Shown: positions 7,532-17,463, counted from the stretch's first letter. The stretch is 64,000 nucleotides of DNA from Pseudomonas salomonii (GCF_900107155.1 NZ_FNOX01000017.1:50355-114354); one strand, 5' to 3'. Made by a program: numbers and translations. The notes: a model not told the origin generated them from the sequence alone.

Positions 7532-7623
7532 ATGTGGGAGCGGGCTTGCTCGCGAAAGCGGTCATTCAGTCAACATATCAGTCGACTGAACCTCCGCTTT
7601 TGCGAGCAAGCCCGCTCCCACAT
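7532..7623. repeat. REP doublet (REPIN), GCGGGCTTGCTCGCGAA type
   Basis: ATGTGGGAGCGGGCTTGCTCGC starts at 7532 and its inverse complement ends at 7623. The two arms enclose a linker that carries its own inverted repeat (TCAGTCAAC / GTCGACTGA). It lies between the convergent 3' ends of oprG and the RmlD-like gene. Confidence 0.9.
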
Positions 7624-7640
7624 TTTGGTTTTGCAGGGTG

Positions 7641-8525
7641 TCAGCTATGCCGGTAGAACCGATCCAGCAACGCCGGCAACCCCGCCCGCCACGCCCGTGG
7701 CTTGATGCCGAAGGTGTGGAGGATTTTCTTGCAGGCCAGCACCGCGTGCTGCGGTTCGTCCGCCGCATCCGGCCGGGCCGCGTGGGCCTGGGCGGTGGGT
7801 GATTCGATCGCCAGCGGATGGAAATTGCGCGCTTCGGTAAGGATCGCCTGGCCCAGCGCCAACGGCGTGGTCGCTTCGTGGCCGGCGTAGTGATAGGTGC
7901 CCCACAGCGGCGCCGCGCAATCGAGTTGCTTGAGCACCGAAATGATCACCCGCGCCGCGTCGTCCACCGGCGTCGGGTTGCCGCGCCGGTCATCGGCCAT
8001 CAGCAATTCATCGGGATTCTCGGCACGGGCCAGGAAGCGCCCGAGGGTGCCATCCACACTGTCATCCAGCAGCCAGCCAAAGCGCAGCAGCACATGTTGC
8101 GGGCAGGTGGCGCGCACGCTCTGCTCAATGCGCCACAGCGCCTGGCCGCGCAGGCCCAGGGGCACCGGCTCGTCTTTTTCGCTGTAGGCGGTGGCGCGGG
8201 AGCCATCGAACACGCGGTAGCTGGACGGTTGCAGCAAGGTGATGTTGTGGTGCTGGCACAGTTCGGCCAGGCGTTCGATGGCGAACTCCTGCGCAGCCAA
8301 ACGTGTTTCGCTGACCGCTTCGGCCTGGAACCAGTCGAAATAGTAGGCGAGGTTGATCAGCGCATCGGGACGGGTGTCGTCGAGCAATTGGGTGAGGCTC
8401 GCGGCATCCCAGCCGTCTTGGGGCGGTTTAGGTGCGAGGAAACCGATGTCTTCCTCTGCACCGAGGCGAATCAGCGCCTGCCCGAGGGCATTCCCGCCGC
8501 CCAGTAACATAAGGCGCATTCGCAT
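7641..8525 (-). CDS. RmlD-like NAD(P)-fold protein lacking the catalytic Tyr/Lys
   Basis: The 294-residue protein follows the plan of dTDP-4-dehydrorhamnose reductase: glycine-rich start MLLGGGNALGQAL, a DALINLAYYFDW segment, SSYRVFDG (like the RmlD STDYVFDG), then YSEKDEPVPLGLRGQALWRIEQ. In RmlD the last block ends Y-G-x-x-K; aligned on P-x-P-L and the final Glu, Tyr is Arg and Lys is Leu here. The short-chain dehydrogenase dyad thus appears lost, so it may bind a nucleotide or sugar without reducing it, or act as a regulator. It stands alone, converging on oprG. No rhamnose genes are nearby. Confidence 0.8.
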   Translation of the reverse strand: MRMRLMLLGGGNALGQALIRLGAEEDIGFLAPKPPQDGWDAASLTQLLDDTRPDALINLAYYFDWFQAEAVSETRLAAQEFAIERLAELCQHHNITLLQPSSYRVFDGSRATAYSEKDEPVPLGLRGQALWRIEQSVRATCPQHVLLRFGWLLDDSVDGTLGRFLARAENPDELLMADDRRGNPTPVDDAARVIISVLKQLDCAAPLWGTYHYAGHEATTPLALGQAILTEARNFHPLAIESPTAQAHAARPDAADEPQHAVLACKKILHTFGIKPRAWRAGLPALLDRFYRHS

Positions 8526-8692
8526 AGATTGAGCAGGCCCGGTCTGTTTGGAACGATGGTTATTATCGGCAGGCGTGTGCGCCTTGCCGTAGGTTGTTGC
8601 CAGAATCGTTGCATTTTGCGGGTTTGTAGCGCAACCGTCACGGACAAAGTACCTGATTGCAACTTGTTGGAATGGGCAGTATCAATCACTAG

Positions 8693-11600
8693 ATGAACGT
8701 TCGCGAATCAACCGACACGGTATTGGACGGCTTCCACCCCGCCGTCAGTACCTGGTTTGGCAATACCTTTCCCTCGGTGACCGGCGCCCAGGCCCAGGCG
8801 TGGCCGCTGATCCGCCAACGCCGCTCAACCTTGATCGCCGCGCCCACAGGCTCCGGCAAAACCCTGACCGCGTTCCTGGCGGTGCTCGATGACCTGGTGC
8901 GTCAAGGCTTGGCCAATGGCGGGCAACTGCCGGACGAAACGCTGGTGGTGTACGTGTCGCCGCTCAAGGCGCTGTCCAACGATATCCAGATCAACCTGCA
9001 AAACCCACTGGCCGGCATCACCGCGCAATTACAGGCGCAGGGCTTGCCGCCGCTGACTATCCGCACCGCCGTACGCACCGGTGACACCCCGCAAAAAGAC
9101 CGCGCACACATGCGCAAACGGCCGCCGCATATCCTCGTCACCACGCCGGAATCACTCTACGTACTGCTCGGCTCGGACTCCGGTCGGCAAATGCTGTCCA
9201 GCACGCGCACGGTGATCGTCGACGAGATCCACGCCCTCGCCGCCGGCAAACGCGGCAGCCACCTGGCCCTGAGCCTGGAGCGCCTGCAAGGTTTATGCAG
9301 CGAGCCGTTGACCCGCATCGGCCTGTCGGCCACGCAAAAGCCTATCGAGGCGGTGTCACGCTTTTTGGCCGGCAGCGGGCGTGAGTGCGCCATCGTCGAT
9401 ATCGGCCACGCGCGCCCCCGCGACCTGGATATCGAAGTACCGCCGGTGCCGCTCTCGGCGGTGATGGCCAACGACGTGTGGGAATTGGTCTACGACCGCC
9501 TTGCCACACTGGCTCGCGAACACCGCACGACGCTGGTGTTCGTCAACACTCGGCGCCTGGCCGAACGCCTGGCCCGGCACTTGAGCGAGCGTTTGGGCAA
9601 GACCGCCGTGGCCGCGCACCACGGCAGCCTGGCCAAAGAGCTGCGCCTGGACGCCGAGCAACGGCTCAAGGCCGGCGGGCTGCAAGTGCTGATCGCCACC
9701 GCGTCGCTGGAGTTGGGGATTGATATCGGTGAAGTCGACCTGGTCTGCCAGATCGGTTCACCCGGTTCCATCAACGGTTTTCTGCAAAGGGTCGGGCGCT
9801 CCGGCCACCAGGTCGGCGGCACGCCCAAGGGGCGTCTGTTCGCCACCACCCGCGATGACCTGATCGAATGCGCCGCCCTGCTCGACTGCGTGCGGCGCGG
9901 CGAACTGGACACCCTGCACATCCCCATCGCCCCGCTGGACGTGCTGGCCCAGCAGATCATCGCCGAAGTCAGCGCCCGCGAATGGCCGGAACAGGCGTTG
10001 CTGGACCTCATCCGCCGCGCCTCACCCTACGCCGCACTCGATGAGCGCCACTATCAGGCACTGCTGCACATGCTCGCCGACGGCTACAACGGCCGCCAGG
10101 GCATCCGCAGCGCCTACCTGCACCGCGACGCCGTGAGCCACACCCTGCGCGCCCGCCGTGGCGCCAAACTCACCGCCGTGACCAGCGGCGGCACCATCCC
10201 CGACAACGCCGACTACAGCGTATTGCTGGAGCCTCAAAACCTGAACATCGGCAGCGTCAACGAAGACTTCGCGGTGGAAAGCATCGCCGGGGATATCTTC
10301 CAGCTCGGTAATACGTCCTACAGAATCCTGCGGGTAGAAAGCGGCAAAGTGCGCGTCGAAGATGCCCACGGCCAGCCGCCGACCATCCCCTTCTGGCTGG
10401 GTGAAGCGCCGGGGCGCAGCAACGAGTTGTCGGCGGCCGTCGCGCGCTTTCAGGGGCAGTTGGACGCCCTGCTCGCCACCACACCCGGTGACCTGCAACC
10501 CGCGCAAGACTGGCTCACCGCCAGCCTTGGCCTGAACAGCGCCAGCGCCGAGCAGATCCTTGATTACCTGGCCCGTGCGCGCCTGGCGCTGAGCGCGTTA
10601 CCGTCCCAGGACACCTTGATCATGGAGCGGTTTTTCGATGAGTCCGGCGGCACTCAACTGATCATCCACACGCCGTTCGGCAGCCGCATCAACCGCGCGT
10701 GGGGCCTGGCACTGCGCAAGCGTTTTTGCCGCACGTTCAACTTTGAATTGCAGGCGGCCGCCAGTGAGAATGCAATCGTGCTGTCGCTGTCCACCAGCCA
10801 CAGTTTTGAGCTGGATGAGGTGTGGCGCTATGTGAACAGCAGCAGCGCCGAGCACCTGCTGATCCAGGCCGTGCTGGATGCGCCGCTGTTTGGCGTACGC
10901 TGGCGCTGGAATGCCGGTGTGGCCCTGGCGTTGCCGCGTTATACCGGCGGGCGCAAGGTGGCGCCGCAGATCCAGCGCATGAAAAGCGAAGACCTGATCG
11001 CCAGCGTGTTTCCCGACCAGATTGCCTGCCTGGAAAACCTTGCCGGCGAGCGCGAAGTGCCCGAACACCCGCTGGTGGAGCAAACCCTCGACGACTGCCT
11101 GCACGAAGCCATGGACAGCGAAGGTTGGCTGAAGCTGTTGCGGCGCATGGAGCGCGGCGAAGTGCGCCTGATCAGCCGCGACCTGCCTGCGCCCTCACCC
11201 ATGGCCGCCGAAATTCTCAGCGCGCGGCCCTACACCTTTCTCGACGACGCGCCATTGGAAGAGCGCCGTACCCAGGCCGTGCTCAACCGTCGCTGGAGCG
11301 ACCCGCAGAGTACCGACGACCTCGGCGCGCTGGACGCCGAAGCCATTGCCGGCGTGCGTGAAGAAGCCTGGCCCGCGCCCAATGGCCTGGATGAAATGCA
11401 TGAAGCGCTGATGAGCCTGGCCTGTATCGCCAGCAACGAAGTCACGCCGCAATGGGCCGAGTGGTTGCACGCATTGGCCAAGGGCGGGCGCGCCTATCAA
11501 CTGGACAATGGCCTGTGGGTGGCAGTGGAACGCCTGAGTTGCCTGCAAGCGATCTATCCGAATGACTTGCCGTTGTTGCCGGGCTTCGATGAACCGTGGG

Positions 11601-12940
11601 TCTTTGATGATGCGCTGGCTGAAGTGTTGCGCGCGCGCCTCGGCGGTTTCGGCCCATTGAGTCTGGTCGAGATCGCCACGCCGTTGGCGCTGCCGGTCGC
11701 GGATATCAGCCAGGCACTCGCGCGTCTGGAGCGGGAAGGCTACGTGCTGCGCGGCCATTTCAGCCCCGGCGCCAGCCAGGAACAATGGTGCGAGCGGCAT
11801 TTGCTCGCGCGTATCCATCGCTACACCGTCAAGCGCCTGCGCCGGGAAATCGAGCCGGTGGCGCTGCAGGACTTCATGCGCTTTCTGTTCGATTGGCAGC
11901 ACCTGTCCGACGGCACTCGCGGCCAGGGCAGCGCAATGTTGCCGCAGATTGTCGGGCAGTTCGAAGGCTACGCCGCCGCCACCTCGGCCTGGGACAGCGA
12001 CTTGCTCAGTGCGCGGCTCAAGGACTATTCCCCCACCTGGCTCGACGAGCTGTGCCGCAGCGGCAAACTGGTGTGGACGCGCCTGAGCAACAAGGCCGGC
12101 GCCCTGGCACTGCGCAGTACGCCGGTGGTGTTGTTACCGCGCAGCCAGGTGCCGTTGTGGAGCGGGCTGACCGAACCGACCGACAGCGCCACGTTGTCGC
12201 CCAAGGCGCAAAAGGTCCACCTGGCGCTGCGTGAACACGGCGCGCTGTTTTTCGACGAACTGGTGCACGAAGCCCATCTGCTGCGCAGCGAACTGGAAAC
12301 CGCCTTGCAGGAACTGGTGGGCGCAGGGTTGGTGAATGCCGACAGTTTCGCCGGGCTGCGGGCCTTGACCACGCCCGCCAGCAAACGCCAGGCGCGCAGC
12401 AGCCGGCGGGGGCGCGGGGCCTTTATCGGCGGCATGGATGACGCCGGGCGCTGGGCCCTGGTACGCCGCGCCCCCACCGCCGCCGGCCCGCATTCGGCCG
12501 AGACCCTGGAGCATGTGGCCATGACCCTGCTGCGCCGTTATGGCGTGGTGTTCTGGCGGTTGCTGGAACGGGAAGCCGACTGGCTGCCAAGCTGGCGCGA
12601 ATTGCTGCGCACCTTCCATCGCCTGGAGGCGCGGGGCGAGATTCGCGGCGGGCGGTTTGTGAGTGGTTTGGCGGGGGAACAGTTTGCGTTGCCGGAGGCG
12701 ATTCCGTTGCTGCGTGAGGTAAGACGCCGGCCGCATGACGGCAGCTTGATCGCGGTGTGCGGGGCTGACCCGTTGAACCTGGTAGGCACCTTGCTGCCGG
12801 GCAGCAAAGTGCCGGCGGTGAGCGGCAATCGAATTGTGTATCGCGATGGCTTGCCGGCGGCGGTGATGGTTGCGGGTAAGCAGCAGGTGTTGCTGGAGGA
12901 GGATTTTCAGGCGGTGCAGGAGAAGTTGATCAGGCGCTGA
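8693..12940 (+). CDS. lhr: Large ATP-dependent helicase Lhr
   Basis: This 1415-residue protein is close in size to long E. coli Lhr (1538). Motif I is APTGSGKT at 50-57, motif II DEIH at 177-180, motif III SATQ at 212-215, and motif VI QRVGRSGH near 364-371. After the two RecA domains come the winged-helix and Lhr-specific beta-barrel region, and then the long C-terminal extension seen in Lhr-long proteins. Lhr moves 3'-5' on single-stranded DNA and prefers RNA:DNA hybrids; the C-terminal part of some members has uracil-DNA glycosylase activity. It is a single gene ending 120 bases before the convergent mechanosensitive channel gene. Confidence 0.92.
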   Translation: MNVRESTDTVLDGFHPAVSTWFGNTFPSVTGAQAQAWPLIRQRRSTLIAAPTGSGKTLTAFLAVLDDLVRQGLANGGQLPDETLVVYVSPLKALSNDIQINLQNPLAGITAQLQAQGLPPLTIRTAVRTGDTPQKDRAHMRKRPPHILVTTPESLYVLLGSDSGRQMLSSTRTVIVDEIHALAAGKRGSHLALSLERLQGLCSEPLTRIGLSATQKPIEAVSRFLAGSGRECAIVDIGHARPRDLDIEVPPVPLSAVMANDVWELVYDRLATLAREHRTTLVFVNTRRLAERLARHLSERLGKTAVAAHHGSLAKELRLDAEQRLKAGGLQVLIATASLELGIDIGEVDLVCQIGSPGSINGFLQRVGRSGHQVGGTPKGRLFATTRDDLIECAALLDCVRRGELDTLHIPIAPLDVLAQQIIAEVSAREWPEQALLDLIRRASPYAALDERHYQALLHMLADGYNGRQGIRSAYLHRDAVSHTLRARRGAKLTAVTSGGTIPDNADYSVLLEPQNLNIGSVNEDFAVESIAGDIFQLGNTSYRILRVESGKVRVEDAHGQPPTIPFWLGEAPGRSNELSAAVARFQGQLDALLATTPGDLQPAQDWLTASLGLNSASAEQILDYLARARLALSALPSQDTLIMERFFDESGGTQLIIHTPFGSRINRAWGLALRKRFCRTFNFELQAAASENAIVLSLSTSHSFELDEVWRYVNSSSAEHLLIQAVLDAPLFGVRWRWNAGVALALPRYTGGRKVAPQIQRMKSEDLIASVFPDQIACLENLAGEREVPEHPLVEQTLDDCLHEAMDSEGWLKLLRRMERGEVRLISRDLPAPSPMAAEILSARPYTFLDDAPLEERRTQAVLNRRWSDPQSTDDLGALDAEAIAGVREEAWPAPNGLDEMHEALMSLACIASNEVTPQWAEWLHALAKGGRAYQLDNGLWVAVERLSCLQAIYPNDLPLLPGFDEPWVFDDALAEVLRARLGGFGPLSLVEIATPLALPVADISQALARLEREGYVLRGHFSPGASQEQWCERHLLARIHRYTVKRLRREIEPVALQDFMRFLFDWQHLSDGTRGQGSAMLPQIVGQFEGYAAATSAWDSDLLSARLKDYSPTWLDELCRSGKLVWTRLSNKAGALALRSTPVVLLPRSQVPLWSGLTEPTDSATLSPKAQKVHLALREHGALFFDELVHEAHLLRSELETALQELVGAGLVNADSFAGLRALTTPASKRQARSSRRGRGAFIGGMDDAGRWALVRRAPTAAGPHSAETLEHVAMTLLRRYGVVFWRLLEREADWLPSWRELLRTFHRLEARGEIRGGRFVSGLAGEQFALPEAIPLLREVRRRPHDGSLIAVCGADPLNLVGTLLPGSKVPAVSGNRIVYRDGLPAAVMVAGKQQVLLEEDFQAVQEKLIRR

Positions 12941-12966
12941 AAGGGATGGTGACTTTAACGGCCTAT

Positions 12967-13038
12967 TCGCGAGCAAGCCCGCTCCCACATGTTGATCTAT
13001 GAACACAATCAAATGTGGGAGCGGGCTTGCTCGCGAAG
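12967..13038. repeat. REP doublet (REPIN), short linker
   Basis: Inverse-oriented copies of the GTGGGAGCGGGCTTGCTCGCG core face each other across a linker of about 24 bases. The pair lies between the convergent ends of lhr and the mechanosensitive channel gene. Confidence 0.9.
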
Positions 13039-13060
13039 GCGTCAGCCCAGACAACATCAA

Positions 13061-15169
13061 TCACTGGGTACGCGGCTGCTCGGTCAACACCACAGGTCCC
13101 GGCACTTCTTCACTCGCCTCATCCACATGCGCCGAACGCTTGGGCAGCCAAACCTGCTGTGGATAAGTTTGCGCGAAGTGCACCTCATCACAGTTATCCA
13201 CAAGCTTTTTCAGGCGCTGGTTAAATGCCCGGCTCACCGCATATTGCCCGCCCGACACGGTTCGGAACTGCGCCGTCAGCACCACGCCGTTGAGGTCCAT
13301 CTTGTCGACCCCGAACACTTCCAGCGGGCCTTGCAGGTTGTACTTGAGGAATACATCGTCGCGGATCGACTGCCCGGCCTCACGAATCAGTTCCACCGCC
13401 TTGTCCACATCGGTGTCGTAAGTGAACTGCACCGAGAAGAACGCATAGGCAAACTGCCGCGACTGGTTAGTGACCGCCTTGATCTGCCCGAATGGCACCG
13501 AGTGCACAAAACCCTTGCCGTCACGCAGGCGCAGGGTGCGGATGGTCAAGCCTTCCACGGTGCCGGCATGGCCGGAGTCGAGCACTACCCAATCGCCGAT
13601 TGACAGCGTGTCTTCAATGATGATGAACAGGCCGGTGATCACGTCCTGCACCAACTGCTGGGAGCCAAAACCGATGGCCAGGCCGACCACACCGGCACCG
13701 GCCAGCAGTGGCGCGACATTGATGCCCAGGTTGGCCATGGTGGTGATCGCGCAGATCACCACCAGCACGATTTTCACCGCATTGCGCAGCAACGGCAGGA
13801 TGGTTTTGACCCGTGTGCTGGGCTGGCGGCTGGAGCGTTTATTCACCGGCGGTTTCAACGCCTCCTGGATTGCCGTGTCGAGCACCACCCAGAACAGCCA
13901 GGTCACCAGCAGGATCAGGCCGATGCTGCTGAGGGAATCGCTGATCGCCCGGCCCACCGAGTTACGCTGGGCAAATTCGAACAGCGACACACCCCAGATA
14001 CGCCCGAGGACTTCGATAAACGCGATGGCCATGGCGATGCGCAATATTGCGTGCAGCAGGCTGAGGAAGCGCTCCTTGTAGGCGCTGCTGCGCTGGATCG
14101 CCACCTGGCTGCGGGACTTGAACAGGTGTTGCAACACCGTGCTGAGAAACACCGTGCCGATCAACAGAATCGTGGTGAACAGCGCGCAACGCAGGGCCTT
14201 CTGGTTGTCATCGCCAGCGCCGATCAGGTTGATCGCCGAGACCAGCACCATCAACAGAATCGGCCAATACCAGAGCCCGGAGAATACCCGCAGCGATTGC
14301 TGCAGCGCCGGGTGTTTGAGGCGCTGGGCCAACGGCCGGTTGCGGATCAAATGCGCGACCGGACGACGCAGGCGCACCACCAGCACGCCGAAAATCACCG
14401 CTGCGAACAGGCCGGTAAACACCGCGATGCTGCTGGTGATATTGCCGCCCAACTGGCGCGCGATTTGCGGGCTGGTCAGGGCATCGCTGAGGGCGGCGAG
14501 AAAGCCGATCAGGAACAGCGGCTTGGGGCAATAGTTGCGAATAATCTGCACGGCCGGGCGTTTATGACCGACGTTGAACATGACGATGACGCACAACAGC
14601 ATCGACGTGGAGAAGATGCCGCTGCTGGTGGCATAGGCAAAACACAGCGCCAGCGCACGGCCTACGGAACTGGGTAAAAAGTGGCTGACATACAGCGTCA
14701 GCGGCAGGCAGATCAGGGCCGGGATCGTGTAGGGCACCACGTAGCCCAGTACGCCTTGCAGACGCTCTCGCGGTGCAACGAAACGCCGCCGACCGAGGCG
14801 CTGCACGCTAAAGCGCCCCAGCAGTGTGAGTGCCGCAAAGGCGCCGACCCACACCCCGGACAGCAACAGGAAGTCCCCGGCCACGCTCCACGGCGAACGT
14901 TGCGCGGTTTGATCGACCAGCCGCCCGACTTCATCCGCCGCTCGGTCGGCGCGCAAGCGCCAGGCGTCGATGAGGTTCTGGTTAAGGTCGAGCTTATCTT
15001 GCACATCATCAATGCTGGAGCTGATGGCGCCGAGCAAGCCACCTTCGACCAGCAACTCCGGCTTGGCGGGAGCCTCAGCGGCCGCAGGCGCCGCGGCCGC
15101 GGCTTGCAGCGCGCCATTGCCACACACCAACAGCGCGACCAGCAGTAATGCAGTCTTTAGATTCAGCAA
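13061..15169 (-). CDS. MscS-family mechanosensitive channel, large (YbiO-like)
   Basis: The 702-residue protein has a signal peptide (LKTALLLVALLVCGNGALQA), an Ala/Pro-rich periplasmic stretch with a short coiled region (IDDVQDKLDLNQNLIDAW), and many membrane helices. The MscS core near 500-560 has the pore helix LLAGAGVVGLAIGFGSQQL, followed by the beta domain DTLSIGDWVVLDSGHAGTVE and the C-terminal alpha/beta domain. It should open on membrane tension to release solutes during osmotic downshift. The extra N-terminal helices resemble E. coli YbiO. The C-terminal tail past 670 is unstructured. It is divergent from ybhP across a 255-base gap that holds a long inverted repeat. Confidence 0.9.
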   Translation of the reverse strand: MLNLKTALLLVALLVCGNGALQAAAAAPAAAEAPAKPELLVEGGLLGAISSSIDDVQDKLDLNQNLIDAWRLRADRAADEVGRLVDQTAQRSPWSVAGDFLLLSGVWVGAFAALTLLGRFSVQRLGRRRFVAPRERLQGVLGYVVPYTIPALICLPLTLYVSHFLPSSVGRALALCFAYATSSGIFSTSMLLCVIVMFNVGHKRPAVQIIRNYCPKPLFLIGFLAALSDALTSPQIARQLGGNITSSIAVFTGLFAAVIFGVLVVRLRRPVAHLIRNRPLAQRLKHPALQQSLRVFSGLWYWPILLMVLVSAINLIGAGDDNQKALRCALFTTILLIGTVFLSTVLQHLFKSRSQVAIQRSSAYKERFLSLLHAILRIAMAIAFIEVLGRIWGVSLFEFAQRNSVGRAISDSLSSIGLILLVTWLFWVVLDTAIQEALKPPVNKRSSRQPSTRVKTILPLLRNAVKIVLVVICAITTMANLGINVAPLLAGAGVVGLAIGFGSQQLVQDVITGLFIIIEDTLSIGDWVVLDSGHAGTVEGLTIRTLRLRDGKGFVHSVPFGQIKAVTNQSRQFAYAFFSVQFTYDTDVDKAVELIREAGQSIRDDVFLKYNLQGPLEVFGVDKMDLNGVVLTAQFRTVSGGQYAVSRAFNQRLKKLVDNCDEVHFAQTYPQQVWLPKRSAHVDEASEEVPGPVVLTEQPRTQ

Positions 15170-15221
15170 AACACCGGGCTCCTTCAGCAGGGTCTGTAAG
15201 GAACTGACGGGTTTGAGCGCT

Positions 15222-15324
15222 GATCGTTCCCACGCTCTGCGTGGGAATGCATCTACGGACGCTCTGCGTCCAAGGGGCGCGGAGCGTCCCGGGCTGCGTT
15301 ACCACGCGGAGCGTGGGAACGATC
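15222..15324. repeat. Intergenic palindromic repeat, GATCGTTCCCACGCTC type
   Basis: GATCGTTCCCACGCTCTGCG opens the element and its near-inverse (CGCGGAGCGTGGGAACGATC) closes it at 15324. A second internal inverted pair (GGACGCTCTGCGTCC, then GCGGAGCGTCC) gives a clover-like fold. The sequence looks like a dispersed pseudomonad repeat unrelated to the REP core. It lies between two divergent genes, unlike the REP doublets. Confidence 0.8.
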
Positions 15325-15424
15325 GGTTAACCGCACCGCCTGTAGGTCACTCGAAACTTTCACCCAACCGCCGCAGTCAGCCAATAACACAGGCCTGACC
15401 CTTTACTTATCCACAGGAGCGATC

Positions 15425-16204
15425 ATGGCTGCGATTGCCGACTGGGTGCCCGTTACGCCCAGCACCGCCATCACCCGCTTCACCGTGCTGACGGTGAATA
15501 TCCATAAGGGTTTCACCGCGTTGAACCGACGTTTCATCCTGCCCGAGTTGCGTGAGGCGGTGCGCAGCGTGGGCGCGGACATGGTGTTCCTGCAGGAAAT
15601 CCACGGCACCCATGAGCGGCACCCACAGCGCTACAGCGACTGGCCGAAGATGCCGCAGTATGAATTCCTTGCCGACAGCATCTGGCCGCAGTTCGCCTAC
15701 GGCCGCAACGCGGTCTACCCCCATGGCGACCACGGCAACGCGTTGCTGTCCAAATTCCAGATCATCCGCTACGATAACCTCGACATTTCCCAGAGCGGCC
15801 ATGAAAGCCGGGGCCTGCTGCATTGCGTGCTGCGCTTGCCTGGCAGCGGCCAAGAGTTGCACGCGATCTGCATGCACCTGGGCCTGCGCGAAGTGCATCG
15901 CCAGCAGCAATTGCGGTTACTGGAGCAGCGCATCGCCGAGATTCCGGCTGACGCGGCGCTGATCGTCGCCGGTGATTTCAATGACTGGCGCCAGAAGGCC
16001 GACCTGAGCCAAAGCGGGCTCAGGGAGGTGTTTATCGAAGCCCATGGCAAACCGGCGCGCACCTTTCCGGCGCGCCTGCCCTTGCTGCCCTTGGATCGTA
16101 TCTATGTGCGTAACCTCAAGGTTCATAACCCCAGGGCGCTGACGACGCGGCCGTGGTCTCACCTGTCAGACCACGTGCCGTTGTCGGTGGAGATTGAGCT
16201 ATGA
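15425..16204 (+). CDS. ybhP: Endonuclease/exonuclease/phosphatase-family protein YbhP
   Basis: The 259-residue protein carries the metal-dependent EEP fold motifs in order: TVNIHKG (Asn), FLQEIHG (catalytic Glu), MHLGL, VAGDFNDW (Asp/Asn), LDRIYV and the closing SDHVPLSVEI (Asp-His pair). The family cleaves phosphodiesters, either in nucleic acid or in lipid head groups. As in E. coli it precedes clsB and ybhN, and its stop overlaps the clsB start (ATGA), so a role in membrane phospholipid turnover is more likely than DNA repair. The exact substrate is unknown. Confidence 0.87.
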   Translation: MAAIADWVPVTPSTAITRFTVLTVNIHKGFTALNRRFILPELREAVRSVGADMVFLQEIHGTHERHPQRYSDWPKMPQYEFLADSIWPQFAYGRNAVYPHGDHGNALLSKFQIIRYDNLDISQSGHESRGLLHCVLRLPGSGQELHAICMHLGLREVHRQQQLRLLEQRIAEIPADAALIVAGDFNDWRQKADLSQSGLREVFIEAHGKPARTFPARLPLLPLDRIYVRNLKVHNPRALTTRPWSHLSDHVPLSVEIEL

Positions 16205-17463
16205 ATGTCGCCGTGGAACACATCGCCACCGACCAGCCGCCGGATGATGCCAAGGCCCGCGACCTGGATTACGGCTGGCAGCCGGGCAACCGCATTGAGC
16301 TGCTGGAGAACGGCGAGGCGTACTTTCCCGCCGTCTTCGAGGCCATGCGCCAGGCGCAGCGGGAGATCCTGCTGGAAACCTTTATTCTGTTCGAAGACAA
16401 GGTTGGGCATGAACTGCAAGGCATCCTGATCGAGGCGGCGCAGCGCGGCGTGAAGGTGATCGTCAGCCTCGACGGCTTTGGCTGCGGCGAACTGAGCCCA
16501 GCCTTTCTCAGTGAGCTGGCCGAGGCCGGGGTGGCGGTGCAAATGTTTGACCCGGCAGCGAAGCTGGTGGGCATTCGCACCAACTGGTTCCGTCGCCTGC
16601 ACCGCAAGATCGTGGTGGTGGACGCCGCCGTGGCGTTTATCGGCGGAATCAATTTTTCCGCCGACCACCTGAGTGATTTCGGCCCCGAAGCCAAGCAGGA
16701 TTATGCCGTGCAGGTGAGCGGCCCGGCCGTGGCGGACCTGCATCATTTCGCCCTCGCCCAAAGCGGCCGCCAGGTGCGCACGCGACGCGGCTGGCGACGG
16801 CGCCAGCAACGGCCATCGCCATGGCCGACGCACACCGACGACGGCCTGGTGCGCCTGATTTACCGCGATAACCTGCAACACCGCGATGACATCGAAGAGG
16901 CCTATATCCATGCCTTGAGCAAGGCACAAAAACGCGCGGTGATTGCCAACGCCTACTTCTTCCCCGGCTACCGCCTGCTGCGTGAAATCCGCAATGCCGC
17001 GCGGCGTGGCGTGCAGGTGCAACTGATCATGCAGGGCCAGCCCGATGTGCTGCTGGCCAAGCTTGCGGCGCGCATGCTGTATGACTATCTGCTCAAGGAT
17101 GGCGTGGTGATTCACGAGTATTGCCAACGCCCGTTGCACGGCAAGGTGGCTTTGGTGGATGACGACTGGAGCACCGTGGGTTCGAGCAACCTGGACCCCT
17201 TGAGCCTGTCGCTGAACCTCGAAGCCAATGTGCTGATTCGTGACCGCGCGTTCAATCATCAGCTGTACGAAAGCCTGGAAACACTGGCGCGCAATCATTG
17301 CCAGACCATGCCGGAAAAGCGCAAGCCGCGCCTGTGGTTATGGCGATTGACCGTGGGCTTTTTGGTGTTCCACGTCATGCGGCACTTCCCCGCCCTGACG
17401 GGTTGGCTGCCGGCACACAAACCGCGCCTCAAGCCATTCGAGAGCCAGGCCCATGACCACTGA
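16201..17463 (+). CDS. clsB: Cardiolipin synthase B
   Basis: This 420-residue phospholipase D superfamily enzyme has two HKD motifs: His134-Lys136-Asp141 (HRKIVVVDAAVAFIGG) and His313-Lys315-Asp320 (HGKVALVDDDWSTVGSSN). ClsB has no N-terminal membrane helices, unlike ClsA, and this protein likewise starts soluble. A hydrophobic stretch near 380-395 (LTVGFLVFHVMRHF) may dock it on the membrane. It joins phosphatidylglycerol with another phospholipid to give cardiolipin. It overlaps ybhP by 4 bases and ybhN by 11, a tightly coupled three-gene operon. Confidence 0.93.
   Translation: MNVAVEHIATDQPPDDAKARDLDYGWQPGNRIELLENGEAYFPAVFEAMRQAQREILLETFILFEDKVGHELQGILIEAAQRGVKVIVSLDGFGCGELSPAFLSELAEAGVAVQMFDPAAKLVGIRTNWFRRLHRKIVVVDAAVAFIGGINFSADHLSDFGPEAKQDYAVQVSGPAVADLHHFALAQSGRQVRTRRGWRRRQQRPSPWPTHTDDGLVRLIYRDNLQHRDDIEEAYIHALSKAQKRAVIANAYFFPGYRLLREIRNAARRGVQVQLIMQGQPDVLLAKLAARMLYDYLLKDGVVIHEYCQRPLHGKVALVDDDWSTVGSSNLDPLSLSLNLEANVLIRDRAFNHQLYESLETLARNHCQTMPEKRKPRLWLWRLTVGFLVFHVMRHFPALTGWLPAHKPRLKPFESQAHDH

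Noticed and set aside
7532..7623. REP doublets as possible CRISPR or transposon ends
   Set aside because: Single inverted pairs with variable linkers, no spacer array and no transposase.
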